Shown here in pieces: positions 41,941 to 54,741 of a stretch of DNA of 64,000 nt. The stretch covers positions 2,852,001 to 2,916,000 of the forward strand of contig NC_044019.1 of the NCBI RefSeq assembly GCF_900496995.4, read 5' to 3'. The position numbers and the translations under genes were made by a program. The notes under the pieces were generated by a model. It ran no database searches and was not told the origin of the DNA. It saw only the letters and a program-made list of their open reading frames with translations. Source of the stretch: Aquila chrysaetos chrysaetos. Taxonomy: Eukaryota > Chordata > Aves > Accipitriformes > Accipitridae. Within the stretch, counting starts at the first letter, position 1. The number at the start of each line of letters is the position of its first letter.

Positions 41941-42974
41941 GGACCAGGCACCTCCCCGGCCCTAAAAATGGCTCCTGGGGTCAGAAGTGGATGCGAGTGC
42001 TCACCCACCCACGCTGCATCGCCTCTGATTTCCTTCCCCCCAGGGCTCTCATTAACCTTCCCCCCCTGCCCCCACCCCAGCCGTGCGTTCGGCCCTGTCG
42101 CTGTGCTCCTGTTTCTCCTGCATCAAGGATGTTCTTTAAACCCACATCCCTGCTCGGGGACCCCTCATTCTCGGCAGCTCACCCTGAAACATCAAGAACC
42201 CCCCAACCTCAAGCATCAGCCCTGGCTACGGTGATGCCAAGACAGTGCAGGGCTGCGACCCGGGGTCCCCGGCACCGTGGTGTGGGCACCGGGGCACCGG
42301 GGCAGCGATGCCACGAGTGTCGCGTGGGCTCTGCAAACCACCTGGGTAGCTCGTGCCTTCCCGCAAAAGCTGAGCGCAGCACAGAGCCAGGAGCCCCGAC
42401 GGTGCGTCACAAGGAAACGGCAGCCCACGGCCCTGGAAAAAGCTCTTCTGCAGAATCCCCCACGCCTACGCCACCGGGATTTATCTCCACCAAGACCTGG
42501 CCCCCAACCCCTCTTTTCCAGGCTCTGCCCAGCAGGTCTGGGGGCCGGGGCACAGTTTCCACCGGTACTGGGTGCCAACGGCAGGGCTGGGACCCCCGCG
42601 CTGCCAAAAGCCATCCCAGGTGTCTCTGCCCCCAGCACGCAAAATCAGCGGCCACTTTTGCAAACGCCGAGCGGGAGGTCTTATCTGGCAGCGAGGCAGT
42701 GCAGCTGCGAGGGTCCCCATCCTCGCCGTGCCCTGCAACGAGCCGGGTCCCCGGCAGGCTGGCTGAGCCCCAGGAGCTGCTTTACTGGGAGATGCCGGCT
42801 GCCGGCACTGCCGACACCGTTTTCTCCTTGGTTTCCTACCCGGGAGCCATTGCGCAGCTGTGTTTTCACAAGCACACACTTAAATCCGCCTCTCTCTGTA
42901 CTGCCAAGGAGGGCACGGCAGCGGGAGCTTCGTTTGAGCTTGTGCCCCCTTGGGCAGCTGGGGACACAGGGAAG

Positions 42975-43045
42975 AGCATCGCAGGGGGTCCCCAGGGAGG
43001 GTGCGGGGTCCCCAGGGGGAGGGTGTGGGGTCCCCAGGGTGCTGC
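42975..43045. repeat. Short GGGGTCCCCAGG tandem repeat
   Basis: Three imperfect copies of a unit close to GGGGTCCCCAGGGGGAGGGT in direct succession. Confidence 0.75.
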
Positions 43046-46000
43046 CAACCCCCAGTGCCACCAGCCGCAGCCGTCAGAGCCTGCTGTCAGGTCTGGCTCT
43101 GCAAACCAGGACCCAACTCCCTCAGGGACAGGGTCGGTGCGGCTCTTTCGGCATCCACGGCAGGGACACGGGCGCTGTCCCCACGGCGCTGCCTCGGGAT
43201 GCCCACAGCCTCGGCGGCCGACGGGCAATTTTGGCGAGGAGAGGGCAGACGAGCGAGCCCCCCCCCCCCTCCCCACGCCATGCAACGCTGCTTTGGGGAC
43301 TCAAACACTAAAAACCACCCTGGTGCCTTCAGCTTTTGGTGACACCTATTTGGCAACACACTTTGGCACCCAAAAAGGGGTTTGGCCACGCTGCAGTGCC
43401 CCGCTGAAGGCAGGAGGAACAGGCAAGGCCCCGGTGATGCCCAGGCAGCAGCAAAGCCCGTACCCAGCCCCAAGCACAACCCCGGCCCCGCAGAGAAGCC
43501 CCCACTCTCCCAGAGCTGCCCGCAGCCCTTCAAACGCCTTTACCAAAGGCGAGCACTGCCAGGAGGTGTTTTTTCCTTCCTGCACGAAGCCGAGGTGGGG
43601 AGGGAGGTGCTGCTATTGTGCCTTTTTTTCTTATGTACTCAAGCCACAGCGTAATTTCCACCGAGCAGCCGTTTCACCTGCGTGGCGCGAGGGCCACGCC
43701 GGTGAAATGGGGCGTTTGAAGTCTGATTTTGTGACTGCATCTGTGCAACCGAATTTCTCGTGCCAAGGCTGCCTGGGAGGGATGTGTAGGCGCCTCTGCC
43801 CCTTGCCTCGCCATGTTCCCGGGGAGGTGTCTGTGTGTATGGATGTACATGGGTGTGCAAGCATGTCCTCGCAGGGCCGTGTATGTGCCTTTCCCTGGCT
43901 TTGCTCGGGATCGTGTCCGGACTCCCTGGCTCTTGCTGGCCCTTCCGCACACGTCTTCTCTGGCCAGGTCCGGTTGGTTTGTTCACAAGCGTGGGCGGGC
44001 GTGAGGAGGGCTGAAGGCTGGGCTGACTCCGTCCCTGATGCTCTTCAAGGCTCACTGGGGTGTCCCCAAGCCAGCTGTGACCCAGCTGGACAGTCAGCCC
44101 CACGCTGGCACAGCCTCGCAGAGACGGGAAGGACCAGGGCCCCAGAGCTGCCATCACAGCAGGGAAGTGTTTGCACTGAGACGGCACCAAAACCAGGCGT
44201 ATCTCAGTGTCTGAACCCCCCAAACTGGGCAGTGGAGCCCGAGGGACCGGCACTAACCCACTGCCTGTCCCTCAGCTGCTCTTGCCCACAACTGGGCAGG
44301 CGGGAGCCTGGCGTTGGGGACAAAACTCCTGCTTTGCCCTGGAAATGGGGGCTCGGGGAGAGCCCTGCGAGGGGGCCGGCGCTCCCACCCCGGGCAGGCC
44401 CCCCCGTTGGGCAAGAGGGCATCAGGGCAGCGGCTTTCACCCCAACTGGGAGGCCACAGAGGAATGGGGAGCACAGCCCAGCTCCCCCCACCCCTCACCC
44501 AGGCACCAGCGCTCCCATCCCCCTGCAGCAACAAGCCTGAACCCCATTTCCATCTCTGCGAGGGGCAACCTTGGAGAGCGCGACAGGACCCCCGCCCACC
44601 CTCCGCAGGCACCCGGGTGGTCCCCGGCTCCCATCTGGAGGGTGCAAACCCTCTCACCCCCAACTCCCCATTACCTGTCGGCAGCAAGGCGAGGACCAGC
44701 TGCTCTCAGACTCCCATGGCCCGGCAGCAAGAGCGAAGGCACCGTCCCCGCTCACGTCCTCTCCATCCCCGGCAGGAGCACGGCGACCCTCTGGGGAGCA
44801 GAGACGAGCCCCCCGCACGCGGGCGCGCGCTCCCCGCTGCCGCCGCTCACTCTTGCTCACTGCCTGCCCTGGTTTCCTGCCTCATGAGCAAACTCTAGAG
44901 AAGCTGGTTCGCAGTTCGCGCACGACCGCAAGAGCTAGTGACAAACCCCGATGGCTTCCTGCCATCCCCAGCACCGAGGGTCCCTGCTCTGTGTGCCCAC
45001 CCCGGCCACTGACCCCCAAGGACCGGGTGGGCAAGGGGATGCTGAGCCCCGTGGCCAGCAGAGGAGTGGGGTCCCATGGGCTGGGAGATGTGCTGCGAGG
45101 GGCCGGCGATGGGCAGGGGATTGTCACCCGCTGCCTGGGCAGTCCCGGCTAGCTGAGTCCCCCGGTCCCCTGTGCTGTCCCCTCTCCGGTGCTCGGCGTG
45201 GGCAGGCTGGCAGTGCTGTGTACGAGCCCCCCCCCCCCCGACCCTGTCAGACCCTACGCAGGTTGTGGGACTCATCCTGCACCCCGCAGCCCCCGCTTTG
45301 GCCGTCACCACCAGGTCACCCCAGACCCTGGCACCCCGAGAATCACGGTGACAGGGGCTGAAGCCAAGGGGACGCGTTGTGCCCCAGCCGGGCTGTCAGC
45401 CTTGTTTTTTTGGAGACAGCTCAGAGCAGAGCAACCACAACCCTATTGTCTTGGCTTTTGTGATCAAACATGAAGCCACAGGTACCTGCCGGCTGCTCTG
45501 CGAAGGCACAGGCAGGAAGCCCATCTGTGTCGGGGGGAGGCTGTGGCAGCCTTGGGGGGGGGGGGGGGGCACCGCCGTGGCAGCACCGGACGCAGCACCC
45601 ACCCCGGCAGGGACATTTCCCAGGGTCAGCCGCGCAGCCCCATTCCCAGCGCCCTCCCCAACGCCGTGGGTGCCCCAGGCAAGGGGTGATGGGGAACGCT
45701 GCCAGGCCCTGGGGTGTGCCGCAGACTCGGGGCGCACATCGGGTTCTCCCTGTGTCCTGCCGCTACCCTGGGAAGGAGAAACAGCCCCCAAAGTTGTCCC
45801 CGGATCACCCCACAGCTTCCCTGGGTCGCCCCACAGCTTCTCCGGCGCTGCTTCCGAAAAGCATTCTGTGAAAGTCACATCCCCAAGCAGCAACTTCTTT
45901 CGTAAAGGGTTTGATGTTAATGGAGGAAGGGAAAAAGCCAAAAGCAAACCCCTCTGGTGAAGGCAGTGTTGTCAGCCCTGGCTTGTACTACCCCCAGGAT

Positions 46001-46450
46001 CCCTCCTGCTCCCAGCGCAGTGCTGCAGGGGCTCGGACGGGGGCACGGGGGCTGCCGAACCCTGTGTTCAGCCTCCAGCACCTCCTGGCCTCAAGCCTCA
46101 AAAACAACCCCTCCATTCGCAGCCGGTTTGGTGACGAGCATTTCCTGCAGCGGTGCAGCCCGAGCACCCACCCGCTGCCAGGGGCATCCCGGGGAGAGGC
46201 TGGCAAGGAGGTCCCCAAAGCAGAGACACTGTCTCTCCAGCACGGCACCGTCCTACAGCAGAAACCAGTGAGAAGCCACCCACCCTACGAGCCAGAGCCC
46301 TGGGGAGCAGCCAGGGAAGGGGTGATAGCAGCATGGTCCCCCCCTGCCACCCCCAGATCCCCCACAGTGAAGAGCCGGGAGCCACATCTAGAGGCACAGG
46401 CAGGTGCCCAGGTGCATGCAAAATAAGGAAAAAACATCAGCTCTCACCTT

Positions 46451-46804
46451 CACCTCCTTTTATTTCTCCTCAAAGGGCTGCTACCCACATTTTCCATGGT
46501 GGTCGATCCCATCATCTTTAGGGACAGGGCACGGGGTGCCCCAAAACACCCTGTGCCCAGTGGGGATGGTGGCATTTCCCATGCCACCGTGGCATGGCAT
46601 GGCATCGCCCTCAGGGCAGGGCTGGCAGCACCACTGGCCCAGTACTGCCTGCCCCGAGGGAGCTCAGCCCCAGCAGCAGCTCCGCAGTCCCTGAGGCATT
46701 TTGGAAGGGATCCTCGAGCCCTACCAGGTCTGGGTGCACCCATGGGTGCCTGCAAGGCTCCCATCTGGGCTTGGTGCAGAGCGTTCCGCGGGGTCCCGCC
46801 GTGC
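46451..46804 (-). promoter_or_regulatory. FAM167B: FAM167B 3' UTR and poly(A) signal
   Basis: A minus-strand AATAAA (plus-strand TTTATT at 46459-46464) lies about 340 bases after the FAM167B stop codon. Confidence 0.65.
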
Positions 46805-48054
<1,250 letters not shown>

Positions 48055-48125
48055 CTACACCTACAGAGCAAAGAGCGCCCTGACCACGGACACCCACCCC
48101 CTCTCCCCAGCTACACCCGAGTCCC

Positions 48126-48140
48126 GGCTATTTATTCACC
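48126..48140 (-). promoter_or_regulatory. FAM167B: FAM167B TATA-like box
   Basis: On the minus strand AATAAATAGCC lies about 160 bases upstream of the FAM167B start codon in GC-rich DNA. Position and sequence fit a TATA element, putting the transcription start near 48100. Unproven. Confidence 0.45.
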
Positions 48141-48227
48141 CCCAGAACAATAAAGGTTGGGGACGCCGAGGACGATTCTAACGGGCAGGAACTTTCCTTA
48201 TCCCGAGGAGTGCAAAGGAGGGAGCTT

Positions 48228-48320
48228 TTTTTTTTTGTTTTGTTCGGTGGCGGTTTTGTTGGGGTTTTTTTTTCCTTTTTTCTTTTTTTTTTTTTTTTCC
48301 TTTTTTTTTTCTTTTTTTAG
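48228..48320. repeat. T-rich homopolymer tract
   Basis: Some 90 bases of T runs (TTTTTTTTTT broken by G, C and GG) between the divergent FAM167B and MTMR9L genes. It may be a nucleosome-depleted spacer or the remnant tail of a retroposed sequence; no body of such an element is recognised beside it. Confidence 0.85.
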
Positions 48321-48549
48321 CATTATTGTCTCCAGCTGGGAGGAGACTCCCTGTTCCCCGGGAGGAAACCTTCACCGGGACGTACTGGCAAGGAGGAGCA
48401 GGGATGATTTATCCCCGGGCGCAGCCGCCTTCCCGCACCCGGCTGGGGGTGGTGGGGGGGAGGCCAAAAAAAGCCCAAGGAAGGAAAAAGAAACCGGTGG
48501 GGGCTACGGGGGGGGGGGGGGGGGGCAGCTGGGGTCCCGTATCCCGGCC

Positions 48550-48735
48550 GGGCCGTTAAGGTGGAACCGCGTCAGGATCCGGCCGCTGTCCCCGTTCCCC
48601 CGCCCCACCCGGCGGTGCAAGCCGCCCCGGGGCCGGGCTACCTTAAACCCGACATCCGCCGGGCGCGGAGCCCTGCGCCGAGCTGCCGTCCCCGCCGTCC
48701 CGGTAAAGCTGTGCGGGGCAGCGGCCGCCTCCAGG
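48550..48735 (+). promoter_or_regulatory. MTMR9L: Putative MTMR9L promoter CpG island
   Basis: CpG-dense sequence preceding the minisatellite and a good splice donor (GAGCAG|GTAAGTAC at about 49130). The most economical reading is that transcription of the MTMR9-like gene starts here with a noncoding first exon. Inference from composition and the donor. Confidence 0.4.
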
Positions 48736-48736
48736 C

Positions 48737-49115
48737 TTGCACCCCGAGGTCTCCTGCTTGCACCCCGAGGTCTCCTGCTTGCACCCCGAGGTCCCCTGCT
48801 TGCGCGCTGAAGTCCCCTGCTTGCACCCCACGGTCCCCTGCTTATGCCCAGCAGTTCTCTGTTTGCACGCTGAGGTCCTCTGCTTGCACCCCAGGATCCC
48901 TGGTGCGCCCCACAATCTCCCGCTTGCACCCCAAGATTCTTGCTTGCACCCCAAGGTCCCTTGCTTGCACCCCAAGGTCCCTTGCTTGCACCCCAAGGTC
49001 CCCTGCTTATGCCCAGCAGTTCTCTGCTTGCACCCCGAGGTCCCCGCTCGTACCCTAAGGTCCCCTGCTCGCACCCTGAGGTCCCCCGCTTGCACCCGGA
49101 GGTCCCCGCCAGCCG
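48737..49115. repeat. Minisatellite, 21-bp unit
   Basis: About 18 tandem copies of a unit near CTTGCACCCCGAGGTCTCCTG, with variants such as GCTTATGCCCAGCAGTTCTCT. Because the unit is a multiple of three it keeps all frames open, producing a spurious Leu-His-Pro-Glu-Val-Ser-Cys repeat protein on the plus strand and a Gly-Cys-Lys-Gln repeat on the minus strand. It lies just before a splice donor, so it may be part of a noncoding first exon of MTMR9L. Confidence 0.93.
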
Positions 49116-49813
49116 CCGAACCCGAGCAGGTAAGTACAGGGGTGGCCAGGGCAGGCAGCGCTGCCAGCCGCTCAACCCTCCTCCTCCTCGCCCAGGGCAC
49201 TTGGCAGCAGCTTCTGCTCCATCCCCAGGCCCGGGGGTGCCTGTGGGTGCAGGCAGAGCCCACGGGGCCGCGGGAGCCAGGGTCAGGTTGGTGCCGGTGG
49301 TCTGGCAGCGGTCGACGCAGCACCGAACAGCCCCAGCGCGGCAGGCCCCACCGCAGGCAGGAAAGGACCCAGAGCTGCTCCCTGCAAGGCAGCAGTTGCA
49401 TTTTCACCAGCCACCAAAAATGCCCCCCCCGCAGCGCAGCCAGCATCAGGTGCAGGGTACCTGGCTTGGGGTCTGGGCGCTGCCGGGGAGCCTGGAGCCA
49501 GCTCAGCCCCCTCTGCCCTGTGCCTCAGTTTCCCCATCTGCAATGACAGCATTGCTGGGGGGGGGAGAAATGTCACGCTTCCCTGCGTTTTGCAGCGAAG
49601 AGGCTCCATATGCTATAAGTGACAATGTAAACAAGAGGGGGGTGAGGCTATAGGGCCCAGCGTGACAAAGAGGGAAGAGGGGGTTTCCAGGCTGGGCTCT
49701 GCAGCTGCAGGATTTCCCCTTTCTCTCTCCAGCCCCGAGGCAGCCGCTGGCCGCAGGTCCCTGTCCCTGGCAGAGGCAGGCTACGCCGAGGCTCGGCGGC
49801 TGCCGGCACCGCC
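49116..49813 (+). other. MTMR9L: Probable MTMR9L 5' noncoding exon and intron
   Basis: A strong donor (CAG|GTAAGTAC near 49130) and a polypyrimidine acceptor (CTCTCTCCAG near 49731) could remove about 600 bases and leave roughly 80 bases of 5' UTR before the start codon. Not provable without transcripts. No other feature is seen. Confidence 0.4.
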
Positions 49814-52800
49814 ATGGAGTTCGCCGAGCTGATCAAGACGGCGACAGTGGAGAGCGTGCTGCTGTCGTGCGCGGGGCTACCGGCGGTGAAGGGCACCCTG
49901 TGCATCACCAGCCACCACCTGCTCCTCTCCTCCTGCCCCGGGGGGGACAGCCAGCCCGGTACCGTGGAGCTCTGGCTGCTCATCCGCAACGTGGACGCCG
50001 TGGAGAAGAGGTGGGTCTCTCCCTACAGTCAGCCCCGCGCTCCCTTCTAGCAGCATCACCCCTGCCTTAGCTGAAGGAGATTCCCCACCGCTCTCCCGGT
50101 GCCCACGGCAGAGCACGGCCACCCCACGGTGCTGCCTGCTGAGCCTCGTCCCTCCTCTTCCCCGCGGCCCATGCCAGGGAATGCTCGCGGCACCGGCCAT
50201 TGACCTCCTCTTCTCCTCTGTGCCTCAGAGTGCAGAATTTAGGCTGGTACCAGCCCCCCCGGACTAACGGCTCCCCACGAGACACCAGGTTTGGCTTTTA
50301 ACATGCTCTTGGCTCTGCTAACCCGCCCGGCAGTGCCTGGCTTTGTGCTAACCACCGCGGCACCCACCGGGCCCCGGCCAGGGCAGGGAGATGATGGAAA
50401 TCCCGGCTTCAGACCGGCGTGCCTTTGGTGTCAGACGAGAGCCAGCAATTCGGCACCCACACCCGCACAGCCCTCCCGCTTCGCCCCGCTCGGCTCTCCT
50501 GGGGGGAGAGGGCAGCTCAGCGCTGTCGTGTGTCTGTCCGCGTGTCTGTCCGTGTGCGTGTACCAACAGCCAGCCCTGACCCTCCTCCTGCCTCCTCCAG
50601 GCTCGCCGGCTCCTCCGGCACCATCACGCTCCGGTGCAAAGACCTGAAGGTGCTGCAGCTGGAGATCCCGGGCATGGAGGAGTGTCTCAACATCGCCAGC
50701 TCCATCGAGGTGAGCTCCCGGGTGGCCAGAGAGCCTGGCCCGAGCCGCGTCGGGGTGCAAAGGGTTGGCAGGAGAAAGCAGCCGCCTGCAGTGTTTGCTC
50801 TCGGTCTGTCATTAACGTGGGTAAACACTCGGCTCCCGGACAGCGTTGGCAAAGGGTGCCCGAAGAGCTGGTGGTGCCAGCGCCTGCCTGCCCAGCCCTC
50901 GCTTGCAGCTGGGACGCGGCCAGGAGCGGGGAACGGGGATGGGGTTTGCAGAGCCCTGGGGACGCAGCGGGGACTTTCCCAGCCGCCTCCGTGCGCTGGT
51001 CCATGCCCCCCACCCGTGACCAGCTCCACCTTTGCTCCCGCTCCAGGCCCTCTCCTCGGTGGACTCCGTGATGATGATGTACCCGTTCTTCTACAGACCC
51101 CAGAGCCTGAAGCTTGAGGAAGGATGGAACCTTTTCCCCCTCGAGCAGTACTTCCAACAGATCGCCTCGCAGGTGAGCCTGGAGGGGAGAGACCCGGCTA
51201 GGCTGGGGGGAGAAGTGACTCCCTGCACCCGTGCCGTGCTGCCCGCTGGGGCTCACGCTGCCGGGGAGGCACCTGAGGCAGCCCCCCACCCCGCATCTCC
51301 CCCAGACGAGCCAGTGGCGGCTGAGCAACGTGAACCGGGATTTCACCACCTGCCCCACGTACCCTCCCGCCGTCATCGTGCCGGCGGCGGTGGACGATGA
51401 TGCCTTGCGGAAGGCTGCCCGTTTTCGGCAGGGCGGGCGATTCCCCGTCCTCAGCTATTACCACCCCAAGAATGGCACCGTGAGTCCATCTCCCCATCCT
51501 GCCCCTCATCCCCTCTCCCGCCACTGCCAGCCCTTGAGCGAAGGTGGCTCGAAGCCCCCCCCCCCCATCCTGTGGGGTTGCCCCGGTGCCCCCCCCCGGC
51601 TCTCGCTGCCCACCGTCCCTCACCCTGCAGGTGATGCTCCGCAGCAGCCAGCCGCTGACGGGCCCCAATCGAAAGCGCTGCCGCGAGGACGAGATGCTGC
51701 TGGGGACGGTCCTGGATGAAGGGGAACGGGGCTTTATCATCGACACGCGGTCGGCCCAGGCGGCGAAGCAGGCTCGGATGACGGGGGGGGGGCACGGAAC
51801 CCAAGTCCTCCTACCCGCGGTGGAGGAGGCTGCACCGGCCCCTGGAGAGGTGAGGGGTTGTGCTGAGGCTTTGCACGCTCGTGACACCGCCCTGCCAATG
51901 GCATGGGGACTCCAGCCCCCCTCAAAAAAGGCTCATCAAGCCCCTGACACCACTTTCCTCCCCTCCCAGGGGCCGCCCGCTGCAGGAGAGCTTTATTAAG
52001 CTGGTGGAAGCCTGCAACGACACTTCCATCAACATGGACCGGTGGCTGAGCCGGCTGGAGAGCTGCCGCTGGCTGAGCCACGTCAAGGCAGCCCTGAGCA
52101 CAGCCTGCCTGGCCGCACAGTGCATGGACAGGTAACAGGGGGGGCTGCCACCCCGCACCCTCTGCTTTCCCCCTTTCAAAGCTCTCAGCGTGACACAAAC
52201 CTCAGGCATCATCCCGGGCTCGCCGGCACAGCCGGCATCGCCCCGACCGCTTGCGCTTGCCCGCAGGGAGGAGGCCAGTGTGCTGGTGCACGGGGCGGAG
52301 GGAACGGACACCACGCTGCTGGTGACGGCGCTGGCCCAGGTGATCCTGGACCCGTCCTGCCGCACGCTGGTGGGCTTCCAGGGGCTGCTGGAGCGGGAGT
52401 GGATCGAGGTGAGACCGGCAGTCCCGAGGGGGCTGGGGACCCCAGCCTGGCTGGGCAACCCCTTCACCCCCATTATTCCCCCTCCGGGGTCCCACAGGCT
52501 GGCCATCCCTTCCACCTCCGCTGCGCCCGCTCTGCCTACTCCCATGCCCGGCTGAAGCAGGAGGCACCGCTTTTTCTCCTCTTTCTTGACTGCGTGTGGC
52601 AGCTGAGCCGCCAGTTCCCCTTCTCCCTGGAGTTTGGGGAGCACCTCCTCCTCACCCTCTTCGACAACGCCTATGCTTCTGACTACGGCACCTTCCTCTG
52701 CAACAACGAGAAAGAGAGGTGAGTGGGGCGGGAAGCGGGGACAGCGCTTTCCCTTAGGAGCAAGGCCGTGGTCACCACTGTGACCTTGCGGCAGACCCTG

Positions 52801-53372
52801 CTGTGGCCAGGGCAGGGGCTGACCCTGCCGGATAGGGCAGAGCGAAGCTTTCCTGGACACAGCTTGGGTCACACCAAGCCCCACCACTCCCAGCAGGGAC
52901 TGGAAACTCGTCTCAACTCTCCCATAGGTGCCTGTGTAAAGTGAAGGAGAGCACGCACTCCCTCTGGGCTTGGCTGAACCAGCCTGGGGAGAAGAAGAAG
53001 TACCTGAACCCTCTCTACTCGCACAACGCCCTGGTCATCTGGCCCTCCGTCGAGCCCCAGAGCATCCAGCTCTGGCAGGGTAAGCTGGGTCCAGTGCTCT
53101 CTAAACCCATCTTCAGCTCCGAGCTGAGCTGCGTGAGGGAAAGCTGCTCTGCTTTTCCCTCTCTCGACAGGGCACTGCTGAAATAACACACAGCCCCTTC
53201 TCTCCTAGGTTTATTCTTCCGATGGATCCGTTCATCCCAGTACCTGGACGAGGCCTGGGCAGAGATCGAGCGGTTAGTAGAGGGCAACAAACCCCCTGTC
53301 AAGGAGAGTGCAGGGAACAGGCTGAGCCGGTCCCTCTCCGACCCCGCTGCCCGGACAGAGAACGAAAGATGA
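49814..53372 (+). CDS. MTMR9L: Myotubularin-related protein 9-like, predicted inactive phosphatase
   Basis: Homologue of MTMR9, a catalytically dead myotubularin that partners active MTMR6/7/8. Ten coding exons: 49814-50010, 50601-50709, 51047-51172, 51306-51479, 51631-51849, 51970-52131, 52267-52408, 52498-52718, 52928-53079, 53209-53372, about 554 aa. Start MEFAELIKT is the MTMR9 start. PH-GRAM region at about residues 1-100 (CLNIASSIEALS-like end in exons 2-3), then a phosphatase fold with DDDALRKAARFR, GGRFPVLSYYHPKNG, LVEACND, NMDRWLSRLE. The P-loop, CSDGWDRT in active enzymes, reads HGAEGTDT at about residue 337: Cys and Arg are missing, as in MTMR9. One run of ten G in exon 5 (51783-51792) puts the last 57 bases of that exon out of frame; with nine G the exon reads PKSSYPRWRRLHRP, matching MTMR9, and all phases close. 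Assembly error or a young disabling allele. Human MTMR9LP, at the same place, is a pseudogene. Confidence 0.9.
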
Positions 53373-54410
53373 ACGGCAGCACGGGCAATTCGGTCCCCGC
53401 GGGCTGCCGGCCCAAGGTGATGCTGCAGCTTTCCGTGGGAAGCGCTGTGCAGGACACAGGCCCCACCGAGCCCGGAGGACAGCTCTGGTGGTGCGGACAC
53501 AGACTCCCTTTCACAGCCTCTGGGCTGCGCAGACTGAGCTTGTTTCAGTAAAGTGCTCTCTCTCGCAGCCCAAGCCTGCTTTTCTGCTCTTACATACGGG
53601 CAGAAGCAGCCCCGCTCCCTCGCAAGCGAGGGTCCTTCCCGCTCTCTTTCCCAGCGGGATTTCAGCAGCAGCGGCGGTGCAGAAGGGCAGGAGGCAGGGG
53701 GAGGTCGATGTGCCCAGCAGCATTGGCCTCCAGCAGCTCCCACCGCGGCGTGCCTGGCTCGCAGCCCCTGCCCAGCTGCCAGACGCAGTCAGCAGAGCAA
53801 GAACTAAGCAGCAGAACACACTAAACCCCCAAGACCCTCTCCACAAAGGGCACACTGGTCGCCCATGTTGCGTTAGTTGCTCCTAGCTGGGAGCCAGGCT
53901 GGGAAATCTGCCCTTGAACCCAGTTTTGAGGAAGGAAAGAGATACAAACCACCCCTCCAGACAGACAGACACAGGGTGAGAGGGCTGGAAGGATGAGGAT
54001 TTGCAACACAAGCATGCTAGTGCAGGAAATAACTGTTCCATGAGGAAAGTTGGCTCAGGGTCAGTCTAGCAAATAAACAAAGCACCAGAACTGGGCGCGT
54101 GCGTGTCATCTGGAAAACAATGACTGGCTGCTGCGCTTCCAGCCTGTTCACACTTCAGGGCCGGACCTGAACCATAGCTGCAGATCCTCCCTGGGAAAGA
54201 GTTAACCTAGGCCTGGGGCGGACAGAGTCCCCAGGAGTAACAGCACTGCTGGCTGCCCATGGGTGGGGAGCAAGGCACCGCCAACAGATCCGGGAAAGCA
54301 AAGCATTCGGGATAATTTTGTTCCAGATCGAAAAAAAAAAAAAAAAAAAAAAAAACCAAAACCAAACCAACACAGAGAGGTGCTTTTCCTTGTGTTTATA
54401 AAAGATTTAT
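53373..54410. other. MTMR9L 3' UTR and convergent junction with EIF3I
   Basis: Between the two stop-codon sides of convergent genes. Candidate MTMR9L poly(A) signals are AGTAAA at 53547-53552 and AATAAA at 54072-54077. An A run lies at 54330-54355. No further exon is seen. Confidence 0.5.
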
Positions 54411-54741
54411 ATTTATTTCCTGATGATTTTTTTTTTTCTCCCCTGATGTATAAATATGCCCAGCAGGGCAGGAAGCTAGCATCCCCAGGGGCAGGCAGGC
54501 AGCCAACCCAACTCCCTTCCTTGCCTTCACTCTATCTCCTGTGAAAGCCAGTCCTGCCCTTTTGAGCCGGTTGGGTTTCTAGTTCCCCACCTTCACACAG
54601 CCCCCCGAGGTTGCTGCTAACTGCTTCCCGCTGCCTCCTGCGGCGCAGAATAACTTCAGGCCTTACAACAGTTCTGCGCAGGAGCCGATGGGCTGGGCAA
54701 TGGGTTGGAGGAGGAAAGACAAGAGGAGAGGAAGTCCTCCT
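54411..54741 (-). promoter_or_regulatory. EIF3I: EIF3I 3' UTR and poly(A) signal
   Basis: A minus-strand AATAAA (plus-strand TTTATT at 54412-54417) lies about 330 bases after the EIF3I stop codon. Confidence 0.65.

Larger units (their letters stand above)
41512..46450. other. LCK-FAM167B spacer (LCK upstream region)
   Basis: Five kilobases between the LCK start codon and the FAM167B poly(A) signal. It should include the LCK 5' UTR and promoter, but no TATA box or splice pair can be assigned with confidence. Features seen: two AT-rich islands near LCK, a small GGGTCCCCAGG tandem repeat, and an unusually long open frame judged noncoding (see findings). Confidence 0.55.

Noticed and set aside
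48737-49546. Plus-strand open frame with Leu-His-Pro-Glu-Val-Ser-Cys repeats (269 codons)
   Set aside because: It is a by-product of the 21-base minisatellite, whose unit length is a multiple of three; the rest of the frame has no domain and runs across probable splice sites.
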